Assembly: GCA_013178305.1 (NCBI GenBank)
Contig: JABLXB010000003.1
Span: 310,001-374,000 of the forward strand
Source: Bacillota bacterium
Lineage (GTDB): Bacteria; Bacillota; Sulfobacillia; JABLXB01
Length of the DNA stretch: 64,000 nt
Direction: 5' to 3'
The translations under genes and the position numbers were made by a program. Shown piece by piece: positions 52,996-61,493 of the stretch (its first letter is position 1; each line of letters begins with the position of its first letter). The notes beneath the pieces are model-generated. The model ran no database searches. It saw only the letters and a program-made list of their open reading frames with translations, and was not told where the DNA came from.

Positions 52996-53562
52996 ATGTC
53001 GATGGAACTGGTCGTAGGGATCAGCGGAGCAAGTGGGGCCATATACGGCTATGGGCTGGTCCGTGTTCTAGACCGCATGGGCGTCGGGGTCCACGTGGTC
53101 TGCACCCCAGTGGGCCAGAGAGTGTTGCAGCATGAGTGTGGCGTAGGCTTGGATACGATCCGTCGATATGCAACCGTCCATTCCAATGATGATCTGTTCA
53201 GTCCGCTGGCCAGCGGGTCCCATCACACAGACGGAATGGCGGTTGTACCGTGCTCAATGCATACTCTAGGCGTTATCGCTTCGGGGTTGGGCGAGGGCTT
53301 ACTGGCGAGAGCAGCGGACGTGACGCTCAAGGAAAGGCGCAGGCTTGTGGTGGTTCCTCGTGAGACGCCTGTAACCATTATCCACATGGAGAACATGCTT
53401 AAACTCGGACAGGCGGGCGCAGTGATCGTTCCAGCGTCTCCTGGGTTCTATAACCACCCGCAGACTATGAGCGACCTTGTTGGAGCCATGATCGGGCGGA
53501 TCCTGGACATCCTCGGCGTGGACAACCAGCTCTTTACACGGTGGGGACAACAGGGCTACTGA
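52996..53562 (+). CDS. ubiX: UbiX-family flavin prenyltransferase of the microcompartment operon
   Basis: 188 residues, the normal length. VVGISGASGAIYGYGLV binds FMN phosphate, AVVPCSMHTLGVIASG and VVPRETPVTIIHMENMLKL are the family active-site segments. It makes prenylated FMN from FMN and dimethylallyl phosphate for UbiD encoded 13 bases downstream. It is distinct from the UbiX fusion at 15307. ATG after aatggggagcct. First gene of the operon. Confidence 0.95.
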   Translation: MSMELVVGISGASGAIYGYGLVRVLDRMGVGVHVVCTPVGQRVLQHECGVGLDTIRRYATVHSNDDLFSPLASGSHHTDGMAVVPCSMHTLGVIASGLGEGLLARAADVTLKERRRLVVVPRETPVTIIHMENMLKLGQAGAVIVPASPGFYNHPQTMSDLVGAMIGRILDILGVDNQLFTRWGQQGY

Positions 53563-53575
53563 AGGAGGCCAAACG

Positions 53576-54928
53576 TTGGCCCTCTCATTGAGGTGTTTTC
53601 TGGATCAACTGAGGCAGCGCGGGAATCTTTGGAGTGTAGCAAAACCCGTTGACCCCAGGTTCGAACTCGGAGCAATAGTTAAGAAAACTAGGGGAGCTAC
53701 CCCCATCCTGTTCAAACAGGTTGTTGGGTATAACATGCCTGTGGCCGCCGGGGTGGTGGGTAGCCGGGAACTTCTGGCCTTATCGATGGGGGTACAGAAG
53801 GACCAGCTTATGACACGGATCGTTGAGGCCATCACAAATCCGGGAACCACTCGTTCGGTGGCTACCGCTCCCGCACAGGAAAATGTGCTAACAAAGGACA
53901 TCGATCTTATGAAACTACTTCCAGTGCCGACCTTTCACGAAAAGGACTCTGCGCCTTTCATCACAGCCGCGGTCCTCATGGTAAAGGACCCCATGGACGG
54001 ACGTAGGTTCACTTCGATCAGGAGGATGCAACTGAACGGGCCCAACTGCCTTAGTATTGTCATCGAGTCACCTGGCCTGCTCTCCCAGTATGAGCAGCTC
54101 GAACGCCAGGGGAAACCACTCGAAGTTGCTCTCATAATAGGGGTACACCCAGTCATCACACTGAGCTCGCAGCTCCCTACGCAGACGTTCGGTCTCGACA
54201 AGATGGCGGTCGCCAGCGCGCTGGCCGGTGAGCCTATCCGCATGGTCAATTGCATAGAGGTCGACCTTGAGGTGCCTGCGGATGCCGAGATAGTTCTGGA
54301 AGGGCGAATACTTCCGAAGGTGCGCAAATCGGAGGGGCCATTCGGCGAGTTATTTGACTATTACGGGCCTCAGACCATGCAGCCCGTCGTCGAGATAAGC
54401 ACCGTGACTTTTCGATACAACCCGATTTTTCAGGTGATTTTCCCCTCCAGTTACGAGCACAAGATGACCGGGGCGCTCATGCGAGAAACGATCCTTTTCA
54501 ATCACGTGCGGCATGTAGTCCCGACCGTGAAGAGCGTAAACGTTACGATGGCTGGTGGTGGTCGATGCCATGCCATAATCTCTATCAAGAAGACCGTCGA
54601 GGGGCAAGGGAAGCAAGCGATTTTTGCGGCCTTTGCCGCCAATAAAGACATCAAGCATGTCTTAGTCGTTGATGATGATGTTGATATCTTTGAGCCGGAA
54701 GATGTCGAGTGGGCGATAGCCAGCCGGGTTCAGGCAGATCAAGGCGTGATAATAGTCCCCGGCGGCCAGGGCACTCCGTTGGAACCATCCCACGTGATTA
54801 GAGGAGTCTCCGCCAAGATGGGTATAGACGCCACATGTCCGCTTTCCGAAAAGCAAAGGTTCGAGCGCGCCCGCATTCCGGGATACGACCACATCAACCT
54901 GGACGATTACCTCACCCTGGAGCGCTAG
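53576..54928 (+). CDS. UbiD-family prenyl-FMN-dependent decarboxylase of the microcompartment operon
   Basis: 450 residues, TTG start after gaaggaggccaaacg. FLDQLRQRGNLWSVAKPVDP, VLTKDIDLMKLLPVPTFHEK, FTSIRRMQLNGPNCLSIVIE for prenyl-FMN/metal, and ADAEIVLEGRILPK precede the catalytic loop EGPFGE (E253 to E258), which is intact. The C-terminus has GVSAKMGIDATCPLSEKQRF. UbiD enzymes decarboxylate aromatic and heteroaromatic acids, including the five-membered pyrrole-2-carboxylate. With purine-type enzymes downstream, 4-amino-5-imidazolecarboxylate is an attractive substrate, but this is inference. No obvious encapsulation peptide is seen at either end. Confidence 0.93.
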   Translation: MALSLRCFLDQLRQRGNLWSVAKPVDPRFELGAIVKKTRGATPILFKQVVGYNMPVAAGVVGSRELLALSMGVQKDQLMTRIVEAITNPGTTRSVATAPAQENVLTKDIDLMKLLPVPTFHEKDSAPFITAAVLMVKDPMDGRRFTSIRRMQLNGPNCLSIVIESPGLLSQYEQLERQGKPLEVALIIGVHPVITLSSQLPTQTFGLDKMAVASALAGEPIRMVNCIEVDLEVPADAEIVLEGRILPKVRKSEGPFGELFDYYGPQTMQPVVEISTVTFRYNPIFQVIFPSSYEHKMTGALMRETILFNHVRHVVPTVKSVNVTMAGGGRCHAIISIKKTVEGQGKQAIFAAFAANKDIKHVLVVDDDVDIFEPEDVEWAIASRVQADQGVIIVPGGQGTPLEPSHVIRGVSAKMGIDATCPLSEKQRFERARIPGYDHINLDDYLTLER

Positions 54929-54941
54929 GGGGTGACCACCG

Positions 54942-55229
54942 TTGAGCAACGCCATAGGCTTCGTGGAAACTCGTGGGCTGGTCGCGGCCATCGAAGCAGC
55001 GGATGTTATGGTCAAGTCTGCTGATGTAAAGATCATCGAATACCGGCTTGTCGGGTCAGGGCTCGTAAACATTACTGTCCAGGGAGAAGTGGCAGCGGTG
55101 AAAGTGGCCGTGGATACGGCGGTAGAGCGGGTGAGGAAACTCGGTGAGGCCATCTCGTTCCACGTGGTGCCGAGACCCCATGAGGACCTGCTCAAGGTCA
55201 TACCTCTGCGGGAGGCGATTGAGCCTTGA
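54942..55229 (+). CDS. Microcompartment hexamer shell protein (BMC-H), copy 1
   Basis: 95 residues, TTG start after ctagggggtgaccacc. AIGFVETRGLVAAIEAADVM, the pore-loop region RLVGSGLVNITVQGEVAAVK and HVVPRPHEDLLK are the canonical BMC-H (EutM/PduA/CcmK) pattern. Hexamers tile the shell facets; the VGSG loop lines the pore. It overlaps the next gene by 4 bases. Confidence 0.95.
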   Translation: MSNAIGFVETRGLVAAIEAADVMVKSADVKIIEYRLVGSGLVNITVQGEVAAVKVAVDTAVERVRKLGEAISFHVVPRPHEDLLKVIPLREAIEP

Positions 55230-56269
55230 CGGATAGCCTTACCGAAAAAATCATCAGGGACATCCTCGCGAGATGTGGGACCGCCGACACCGCTGCCGGA
55301 GCGCGTCTGCAGCGGCCCAACTACCAGCGCGAGAAATGGAAACCACGGGTCGGATCCCGCGAGAGCAAGGACCACAGCCCGGCCCCCAGTGTTAATGCGT
55401 GCGTGCTGCAACCGGCAGCCACGGCCCCTCTGGTTCAGTCCAACCTGCCTGCTGGTGCGCTGCTTGGTTTCGCCGTTAAGAGAGCCAGCCCCGGTCACAG
55501 ACCCGCTGAGGCAGGGCCCGAGGAACCTGTCGGGTGCCCGGCAGACCCAACGTCGCGAACCACAGCGCCTGAGGAACCGCGTGGGGAGGCTCCGGACCTA
55601 CCCGGTATTGAGTTCCAGGGAGTTGCTGGTGGTGATACGTTTGGCTACGTGATGGCCGACATGGATCTGCGCCTGATCGAGCATCTCAAAATCGTCACCC
55701 AGAACCAGGCCGTTGGTGTCTTGTGCTCGCGTCGAGGAGCTGCCCCGTTGATCGTGGCGGCGGATGAAGCATGCGGGAGTGCGGACGTAGGTATTGCAGA
55801 CATAGAACTGGTAGATGGCGATCGAGGCAAGCGTGGCGCGCTGGTGGTGTTTGAAGCGCAAAATGCCTTGGAAGCGACCAGGGTCGTGGAGACATGCCTT
55901 AACAACGTAAAAGAACGCCAACGGTACATCCTGGAAACCGGTGCCGGCGGGATAGAGACCCTCTACTGCTCGCGAGCGGCTCGGATCATTAACAGGCTGT
56001 TTAACGTACCGCTCGGCCGGGCATGTGGGGTAATCGCTGGCTATCCGGCCGCAGTAGGCTTGGCGGCTGCCAGTGTGGCGCTAAAGTCTGCTGATGTATT
56101 CCTGGAAAGCTTCTGCGGCCCCTCATCGTCCTGTCGCGTCGGGAACGAGTTCTGGACCGTCATTTCGGGCGACCCGAGCAGAGTCAAGACGGCTCTTGAC
56201 GCTGCACACAAAATGGGAGCCGCCATCCTGCAGAGGCTGGCTACCAACACCGGGGAGGTTTCAAGTTGA
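55226..56269 (+). CDS. EutL-like trimeric shell protein (BMC-T) with a long N-terminal extension
   Basis: 347 residues, about 130 more than usual. Residues 1-17 (TDSLTEKIIRDILARCG) form an amphipathic helix like encapsulation peptides; residues 20-130 are a Pro/Ala/Glu-rich linker. The rest is an EutL-type double BMC domain: SRRGAAPLIVAADEACGSAD, RGALVVFEAQNALEATRVVE, then GLAAASVALKSADVFLESF and SGDPSRVKTALDAAHKMGAA. Trimers of this type form large gated pores. The extension could anchor cargo or UbiD to the inner shell face. It overlaps the next gene by 4 bases. Confidence 0.87.
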   Translation: MTDSLTEKIIRDILARCGTADTAAGARLQRPNYQREKWKPRVGSRESKDHSPAPSVNACVLQPAATAPLVQSNLPAGALLGFAVKRASPGHRPAEAGPEEPVGCPADPTSRTTAPEEPRGEAPDLPGIEFQGVAGGDTFGYVMADMDLRLIEHLKIVTQNQAVGVLCSRRGAAPLIVAADEACGSADVGIADIELVDGDRGKRGALVVFEAQNALEATRVVETCLNNVKERQRYILETGAGGIETLYCSRAARIINRLFNVPLGRACGVIAGYPAAVGLAAASVALKSADVFLESFCGPSSSCRVGNEFWTVISGDPSRVKTALDAAHKMGAAILQRLATNTGEVSS

Positions 56270-56577
56270 GCGACGCACTGGGTCTCATCGAAGCAATCGG
56301 TTACGCCCCTTCCATGGCCGCCGTGGATGCAGCATGCAAGTGCGCGGAAGTAGAGTTCCTGGGGCTTGAGACGGTGATTGGAGCGGGGGGGAAAGCCTCA
56401 GTCGTGGTCAAGTTCAGAGGCGAGGTGGCAACGGTCACCACAGCGGTCGAAGCCGGCCTGGCAGCCGCTCGCTCGGTGGGTGAGGTACTTGCCTGGCGCG
56501 TCATGCCACGGCCACACGAGTCGCTTTCCAGGTTGATTTGGAGTGAAGAGACGCAAGCGTCAATCATTTGCAGGTAG
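56266..56577 (+). CDS. Microcompartment hexamer shell protein (BMC-H), copy 2, divergent
   Basis: 103 residues, TTG start overlapping the BMC-T stop. ALGLIEAIGYAPSMAAVDAA, then ETVIGAGGKASVVVKFRGEV and WRVMPRPHESLSRLIWSEE. It has the BMC fold pattern but the pore loop reads IGAGGKAS and the C-terminal tail is longer than in copies 1 and 3. It probably gives a mixed shell with different pore selectivity. Confidence 0.9.
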   Translation: MSDALGLIEAIGYAPSMAAVDAACKCAEVEFLGLETVIGAGGKASVVVKFRGEVATVTTAVEAGLAAARSVGEVLAWRVMPRPHESLSRLIWSEETQASIICR

Positions 56578-56660
56578 GCGATCAGGCGGCGGCTGGTTAG
56601 TATCAGATGCTGCACCGGTTGCACAATTCCCAATAACATATGAAAGGCGGGTATTGAGTC

Positions 56661-56954
56661 ATGGGTGAAGCTCTAGGTCTTGTCGAAACAAAGGGCCTTA
56701 CCGCTGCTATCGAGGCGGCGGACGCCATGGTTAAGGCGGCGACGGTCACAATCGTTGGGTATGAGAAAATCGGATTCGGCCTTGTAACCGTCATGGTACG
56801 GGGCGATGTCGGTGCAGTCAAGGCCGCGACGGACGCAGGGGCGGCAGCGGCCAAGCGTGTCGGTGAACTCGTATCGGTACACGTAATTCCCAGGCCTCAC
56901 GCGGAAGTTGAGAAGGAAATCCTGGCAAAGATCCAGGACGCACCACGTGGCTGA
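56661..56954 (+). CDS. Microcompartment hexamer shell protein (BMC-H), copy 3, pore loop GFG
   Basis: 97 residues, ATG after ggcgggtattgagtc. [40 protein letters not shown] and [15 protein letters not shown] are canonical. The pore motif is KIGFG; most BMC-H have S, G or A where the phenylalanine stands, so the central pore may be narrowed or made hydrophobic. An 83-base gap separates it from copy 2. Confidence 0.93.
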   Translation: MGEALGLVETKGLTAAIEAADAMVKAATVTIVGYEKIGFGLVTVMVRGDVGAVKAATDAGAAAAKRVGELVSVHVIPRPHAEVEKEILAKIQDAPRG

Positions 56955-56964
56955 GTCGTGAACC

Positions 56965-57738
56965 ATGAGAAGTCTGTACCTGACCTCGTTCAAGCATTGC
57001 ATGGATGACGGCCGACAGGCCTTCCGGGACTCCGCCAGGAAGGCACTGGTTCTTGTGCCGGGGTCCAGTGTGGGGGCTGCGTTGGGGTTCGGCACACTCG
57101 ACGTCTTGAGACGAGGTGGGTATGAGCTGTTGGTTGTACCTTCTCAGGATGCGATCGATGTCCTGGGCAAGGACAACATCGCATCACTTGCAGGCCTCAC
57201 GGGCACACAGCTCGATATGGGAAGATGCGGGCCAGACATCGTCAAGCATGTTGATCTGGTCTACCTTCCGGTGGTCTCTCCCAGCCTGGTGGCGAGGGTC
57301 GGTCACGGTATCTACGATGAACCGCTGGCATCTCTAGTGTTTCACGCATTGATGGCAGGTGTCCCCGTAATTGGTACTGAAGATGGGGCCCGGCCAACGT
57401 CGGACGGTTACAGGGCCAAGGGGTACTCGAACCCATCGCCCGGTCTCGTTGAGATGCTGGAGGCCAACCTTGGGGCGGTAGCGGCGCTCGGGATGCGTCT
57501 ATATCCATCGAGATCGGTGGCGAAAGAACTGGGGAGAGTGATCAACATCCCTTCGGCCGTGCCAGCCGGGAAACCATCGGTCCTCAACACTAAAGTGATC
57601 ACCCGGTCAGACCTGGTTGGGCTGGAGAACTGCACTGTGCTGGTCCCCACCGGAGCCAGGTTTACCGAACTTGCCAAAGAGTACGCGGCCGAAAAAGGTG
57701 TCAAGTTCTCCTGTAACCAGGAAGGGGAGGTGTGCTGA
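56965..57738 (+). CDS. Microcompartment-associated flavoprotein (HFCD/UbiX-like fold)
   Basis: 257 residues. The part HVDLVYLPVVSPSLVARVGH, GIYDEPLASLVFHALMAGVP, and VIGTEDG resembles the FMN-binding core of Dfp/UbiX-type flavoproteins (ADxxxIAPxTANTLAKxAxGIxDxLLT). The C-terminal NTKVITRSDLVGLENCTVLV, then FTELAKEYAAEKGVKF, resembles the element found in EutT/EutQ- and flavoprotein genes of other microcompartment loci. A flavoprotein of this kind accompanies many glycyl-radical BMC loci; its role is not known. Here it may handle prenyl-FMN or serve as a redox partner. It overlaps the pentamer gene by one base. Confidence 0.65.
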   Translation: MRSLYLTSFKHCMDDGRQAFRDSARKALVLVPGSSVGAALGFGTLDVLRRGGYELLVVPSQDAIDVLGKDNIASLAGLTGTQLDMGRCGPDIVKHVDLVYLPVVSPSLVARVGHGIYDEPLASLVFHALMAGVPVIGTEDGARPTSDGYRAKGYSNPSPGLVEMLEANLGAVAALGMRLYPSRSVAKELGRVINIPSAVPAGKPSVLNTKVITRSDLVGLENCTVLVPTGARFTELAKEYAAEKGVKFSCNQEGEVC

Positions 57739-58010
57739 TGTACCTCGGCAGGGTGATCGGGACCGTCGTGGCGACACGCAAAGACGAAGGCCTGGTTGGC
57801 ACCAAACTCCTCATCACTCAACCGGTGGATGCTGAGCGAGAACCCATCGGACAGCCGTTCGTTGCTGTAGATACAGTCGGTGCTGGAGCAGGAGAGATTG
57901 TGCTGTACGTTACCGGGAGCGTGGCTCCCTACGCCGTACGCAGGGGGGCCGTCCCGATAGACGCCGCTATAGTGGGTATTGTTGATCGGCTGGAATTGTC
58001 GAAGGACTAG
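57738..58010 (+). CDS. Microcompartment pentamer vertex protein (BMC-P, EutN/CcmL family)
   Basis: 90 residues. MYLGRVIGTVVATRKDEGLV, then GTKLLITQPVD, FVAVDTVGAGAGEIVLYVTG and AIVGIVDRLEL are the full EutN/CcmL signature. Pentamers cap the vertices of the polyhedral shell, so with the hexamers and trimer a closed shell can be formed. Confidence 0.96.
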   Translation: MYLGRVIGTVVATRKDEGLVGTKLLITQPVDAEREPIGQPFVAVDTVGAGAGEIVLYVTGSVAPYAVRRGAVPIDAAIVGIVDRLELSKD

Positions 58011-58018
58011 CCAATCCT

Positions 58019-59848
58019 TTGGGGGGGGGAGTTACTCTGGACGCTCAAGTCTATAAGACCGGGCTCACGCGCAGGCAACTGGTGGATATACTTATGGGTC
58101 AGGGCCAAAAAGCAAGCCTGGTACTCAAAGATGGCCTTGTGGTGAACGTCATTACCCGCGAGGTTTACCAGGCTGATGTGGCCATTTATGACGACCTTAT
58201 CCTCAAGGTGGGTGACGCATCAGACCTGACCGGCCCTTGCACCGAAATGCTCGACCTTAAGGGCAAGTATTACGTGGCCCCAGGTTTTATAGATTCTCAT
58301 ATGCATTTTGAAAGTAGTATGCTTACCATTTCGGAGTTCTCCCGTCTGTCCATCCCTTCCGGCACTACAACGCTCGTCGCGGACCCACACGAGATCGCAA
58401 ACGCGCTCGGCCTTGTGGGCATCAGGGCAATGTGCGAAGAAGCGACGTTAGTGCCGAGCAGGGTTTACCTCGTCATACCCGCGCTTGTCCCGGACTGCCC
58501 GGGCCTCGAGACCGCGTGCTGTAACATCACTTCAAAGCACATGGCTGAGGCGCTGGGCTATCCCAACGTCCTCGGCATCGGGGAACTGCAGGGGTTTTCA
58601 AACGCCAGGGCGGTTCACCGGTACGCCCCACAGGTGGTCACCGACCTAGTGGCTTCGACTACCTATGCGCAGTCGATGGGGAAAACCGTTGACGGCAATG
58701 CCCCCGATCTTTTCGGGAGCGAACTGGCCGCCCACATCGTGGCCGGGGGCACCGAAGTCTCATGCCACGAGACAACGCGAAAGGACGAATGCCTCGAGAA
58801 GATCCGATACGGCGTTTATGTCTTCATGCGGGAGGGTTCCACCCAGAAAAACATGGCGGAGTGCATCAGGGTTGTGACCGAGGAAGGCGTGGACTCGCGC
58901 CGACTCATTGCGGCCACGGATGATATGGTCGCGGAGGACCTTGCAAGCACCGGCCATATGAACTGGGCGATCCGCAGGATCATCGAGCAAGGTATCGACC
59001 CGGTGGAAGCGATCCAGATGGCGACCATCAACCCCGCCACTTACTTCGGGCTAAAGCACATCGGGGTACTCTCTCCTGGGAAAATGGCCGATATCGCTGT
59101 GATCTCGGACCTGTCCGCGATGGAAATCGAGAAAGTTTTCATTGGCGGCAGGCTTGTCGCCGGGGCTGGTCAGACGCTTATCGATATCCCCGTTTACACC
59201 TACCCCGATAGCACAAAACGGTCGGTCAGGCGCGAACCTGTGGAGGCAGACATGCTTCAGGTAAGAGCGCATTCCGGCACTGCTCGCGTCAGGACGATCG
59301 GTCTAATTCCTGACCAGAACCTTACGGACCTACTCGAGTTTGATATACCTGTACAAGGTGAAATCGCGATGGCCGACCTTGGACAGGACGTTTTGCCGAT
59401 CGCTGTGGTCGAACGCTACGGGCGCACCGGCGGAATAGGAAAAGGATTCGTAAAGGGATTTGGGCTATCGAGTGGCGCCTTCGCGGAGAGCGTCAGCCAC
59501 GATGCCCACAACATCATTGTGGTCGGCACGGATCATCGGGACATGGCGGCCGCGGTCAACAGGGTTATCGAGATGAATGGGGGCGTCGCGGTCGTTAAGG
59601 GTGGCCGGGTGCTGGACGAGCTGCAGCTGCCCGTGGGTGGACTGATAACGGATGAGGTAGACGGCCTGAGGCTCAGCCAAAAGATAAGTGCTCTGCATGC
59701 TATTGCACGAGCGGAACTCGGCTGCCGGGTCCATGCTCCGTTCATGCACCTTTCGTTCTTATCGCTGACGACCAGCCCCAAGTTGAAAATCACGGACCGG
59801 GGTCTCATTGACGTGGAGCGATTCGCCATCGTGGACCCCGTCGTGTAG
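58019..59848 (+). CDS. ade: Adenine deaminase-family amidohydrolase
   Basis: 609 residues. Metal-binding amidohydrolase motifs: YVAPGFIDSHMHFESSML, TTTLVADPHEIANALGLVGI, SCHETTRKDECLEKIRYGVY and IAATDDMVAEDL; the C-terminal part has HDAHNIIVVGTDHRDMAAAV, typical of Ade. Ade converts adenine to hypoxanthine and ammonia. In a microcompartment operon with a decarboxylase and formiminotransferase it could instead deaminate aminoimidazole or open xanthine. The start is unclear: a TTG at 58019 precedes nine G, and a CTG at 58037 is better spaced from that G run; family alignment requires a start before about residue 15. Confidence 0.9.
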   Translation: MGGGVTLDAQVYKTGLTRRQLVDILMGQGQKASLVLKDGLVVNVITREVYQADVAIYDDLILKVGDASDLTGPCTEMLDLKGKYYVAPGFIDSHMHFESSMLTISEFSRLSIPSGTTTLVADPHEIANALGLVGIRAMCEEATLVPSRVYLVIPALVPDCPGLETACCNITSKHMAEALGYPNVLGIGELQGFSNARAVHRYAPQVVTDLVASTTYAQSMGKTVDGNAPDLFGSELAAHIVAGGTEVSCHETTRKDECLEKIRYGVYVFMREGSTQKNMAECIRVVTEEGVDSRRLIAATDDMVAEDLASTGHMNWAIRRIIEQGIDPVEAIQMATINPATYFGLKHIGVLSPGKMADIAVISDLSAMEIEKVFIGGRLVAGAGQTLIDIPVYTYPDSTKRSVRREPVEADMLQVRAHSGTARVRTIGLIPDQNLTDLLEFDIPVQGEIAMADLGQDVLPIAVVERYGRTGGIGKGFVKGFGLSSGAFAESVSHDAHNIIVVGTDHRDMAAAVNRVIEMNGGVAVVKGGRVLDELQLPVGGLITDEVDGLRLSQKISALHAIARAELGCRVHAPFMHLSFLSLTTSPKLKITDRGLIDVERFAIVDPVV

Positions 59849-59877
59849 CCAAACGAGATTGAAGGGAAGGTAGGGCT

Positions 59878-61470
59878 ATGACCCAGTACATTCACGCGGT
59901 GCCGAACTTCTCAGAAGGCCGCCGGCAAGAGGTCATCGAGACTATTATAAGCCAGGTTAGGGGCGTGCCTGGGGTAAAACTAATCGGTTATTTCCCTGAC
60001 CCCGATTTCAACCGGACTGTGGTCGAACTGGTCGGAACGCCGCAGCCGATGGTTGAAGCCCTGTTGAACATGGCGGCCAGAGCAATAGAACTGATCGACA
60101 TGGAGCAGCAGACCGGGAGCCATCCGAGGATCGGTGCTCAGGACACCATTCCGCTCTTCCCCATGAGAAACATCTCCCTGGACGAGTGCACTCAGCTCGC
60201 GGAAGAAATCGGGAAGAAACTCAACGGGCAAACCCGCGTTCCAATATTCTTTGCGGGCGAGAACGCCCGTATCCCCGAAAGGAAAGCGCTGGACTTCATC
60301 CGCAAAGGCCAGTACGAGGGGCTTCGAGATTTGCTCCTGAGCGGGAACTGCGACCCCAGGCGCCTCCCAGACATCGGCGATGTCAAGGACTTCGTGCATA
60401 AGGGGGGTACCATTGTCAGCGCGGGCTCCAATCCTCTCGTAGCAGTCAACTACATATTGAACACGGATGATGTCCAGATCGCAAAACGGATCGCCCGCGC
60501 GGCCAGAGGCCCGTCCGGAGGGTTCTCCTCAGTGAGGGCGGTTGGGCTCAGGTTCACCGATCGAAACCAGGCTGTCGTGTCCATGAACATGTTCGACCAC
60601 AACGCGACCCCGCTATCCCGTACGTTTAACCTGGTGAAGTCCGAGGCGGAACGGTATGGCGCGGCCATAACCGCCACCCAGCTCATCGGAACCGTTCCAC
60701 AGGAAAGCCTGGTGCAGGTGGCCGAGTACTTTCTCAGGCTTGAAGGCTTTGACCGGACCCAGATAAGGGAAAACCACCTGATCGATCTACACGACGCAGG
60801 TGTAGTGGAGGCCTCGAAACCGGCGGCGCTTACAGATATGTCCGTAAAACGCTTTGTACAGGAGCTCGCGTCCAACTCACCCGCCCCCGGTGGTGGGAGC
60901 GTGGCGGCTCTCTCGGCCGCTATGAGCGCGGGCCTGCTTAGCATGGTCTTAGGCCTGACGCTAGGCAGGGAGAAGTTCGCGGATGTTGAGGGCGAGCTGT
61001 ACCCACTCAAGGAAAAAACGCGGGCGCTCCACACAAGGCTTCTCGAACTTGCCAACATCGACACGGACACCTTCAACGAGGTCATGGCCACACTCAAACT
61101 ACCCAGGGAAACGGAAGAGCAGAAGCAAGAACGCTCCGCCAGAATTCAGGCTGCCTACAAAAAAGCTGTCGGAGTTCCCCTCGAGGTTGCTGAGAAGTGT
61201 GTTGGATTACTCGAAATGTGTCCCGTCATAGCCGAAAAAGGGAACCCTAGCGCGCTGTCGGATGCCGGTGTGGCAGCGAACATGGCCTACGCCGGGCTTG
61301 AGGGAGCGGCAATGAATGTCAGGATTAACCTGGGATCTATCAAGGACGAGGAGTTCGTCAGGGAAACCCGGAGTAGGGTGAACGCCGCGCTCAAGGTCGG
61401 GCGCGATCTGAGAGACCGAGTTGCCGCTTACGTTAACCAGAAGATCCAGGTATTCTGTGCAGTACCTTAA
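59878..61470 (+). CDS. ftcD: Formiminotransferase-cyclodeaminase (bifunctional)
   Basis: 530 residues, ATG after gaagggaaggtagggct. Residues 1-320 form the formiminotransferase domain: IHAVPNFSEGRRQEVIETII, GSHPRIGAQDTIPLFPMRNI with the catalytic histidine, and GLRFTDRNQAVVSMNMFDH. Residues about 335-530 form the cyclodeaminase domain: VQELASNSPAPGGGSVAALS, ADVEGELYPLKEKTRALHTR. It moves a formimino group from formiminoglutamate or formiminoglycine to THF, then makes methenyl-THF and ammonia. No histidine-degradation genes are near, so formiminoglycine from purine breakdown is the likely donor, yielding glycine and a one-carbon unit. Confidence 0.95.
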   Translation: MTQYIHAVPNFSEGRRQEVIETIISQVRGVPGVKLIGYFPDPDFNRTVVELVGTPQPMVEALLNMAARAIELIDMEQQTGSHPRIGAQDTIPLFPMRNISLDECTQLAEEIGKKLNGQTRVPIFFAGENARIPERKALDFIRKGQYEGLRDLLLSGNCDPRRLPDIGDVKDFVHKGGTIVSAGSNPLVAVNYILNTDDVQIAKRIARAARGPSGGFSSVRAVGLRFTDRNQAVVSMNMFDHNATPLSRTFNLVKSEAERYGAAITATQLIGTVPQESLVQVAEYFLRLEGFDRTQIRENHLIDLHDAGVVEASKPAALTDMSVKRFVQELASNSPAPGGGSVAALSAAMSAGLLSMVLGLTLGREKFADVEGELYPLKEKTRALHTRLLELANIDTDTFNEVMATLKLPRETEEQKQERSARIQAAYKKAVGVPLEVAEKCVGLLEMCPVIAEKGNPSALSDAGVAANMAYAGLEGAAMNVRINLGSIKDEEFVRETRSRVNAALKVGRDLRDRVAAYVNQKIQVFCAVP

Positions 61471-61493
61471 CGAGCAACAGGGGGGGTTGGCTG

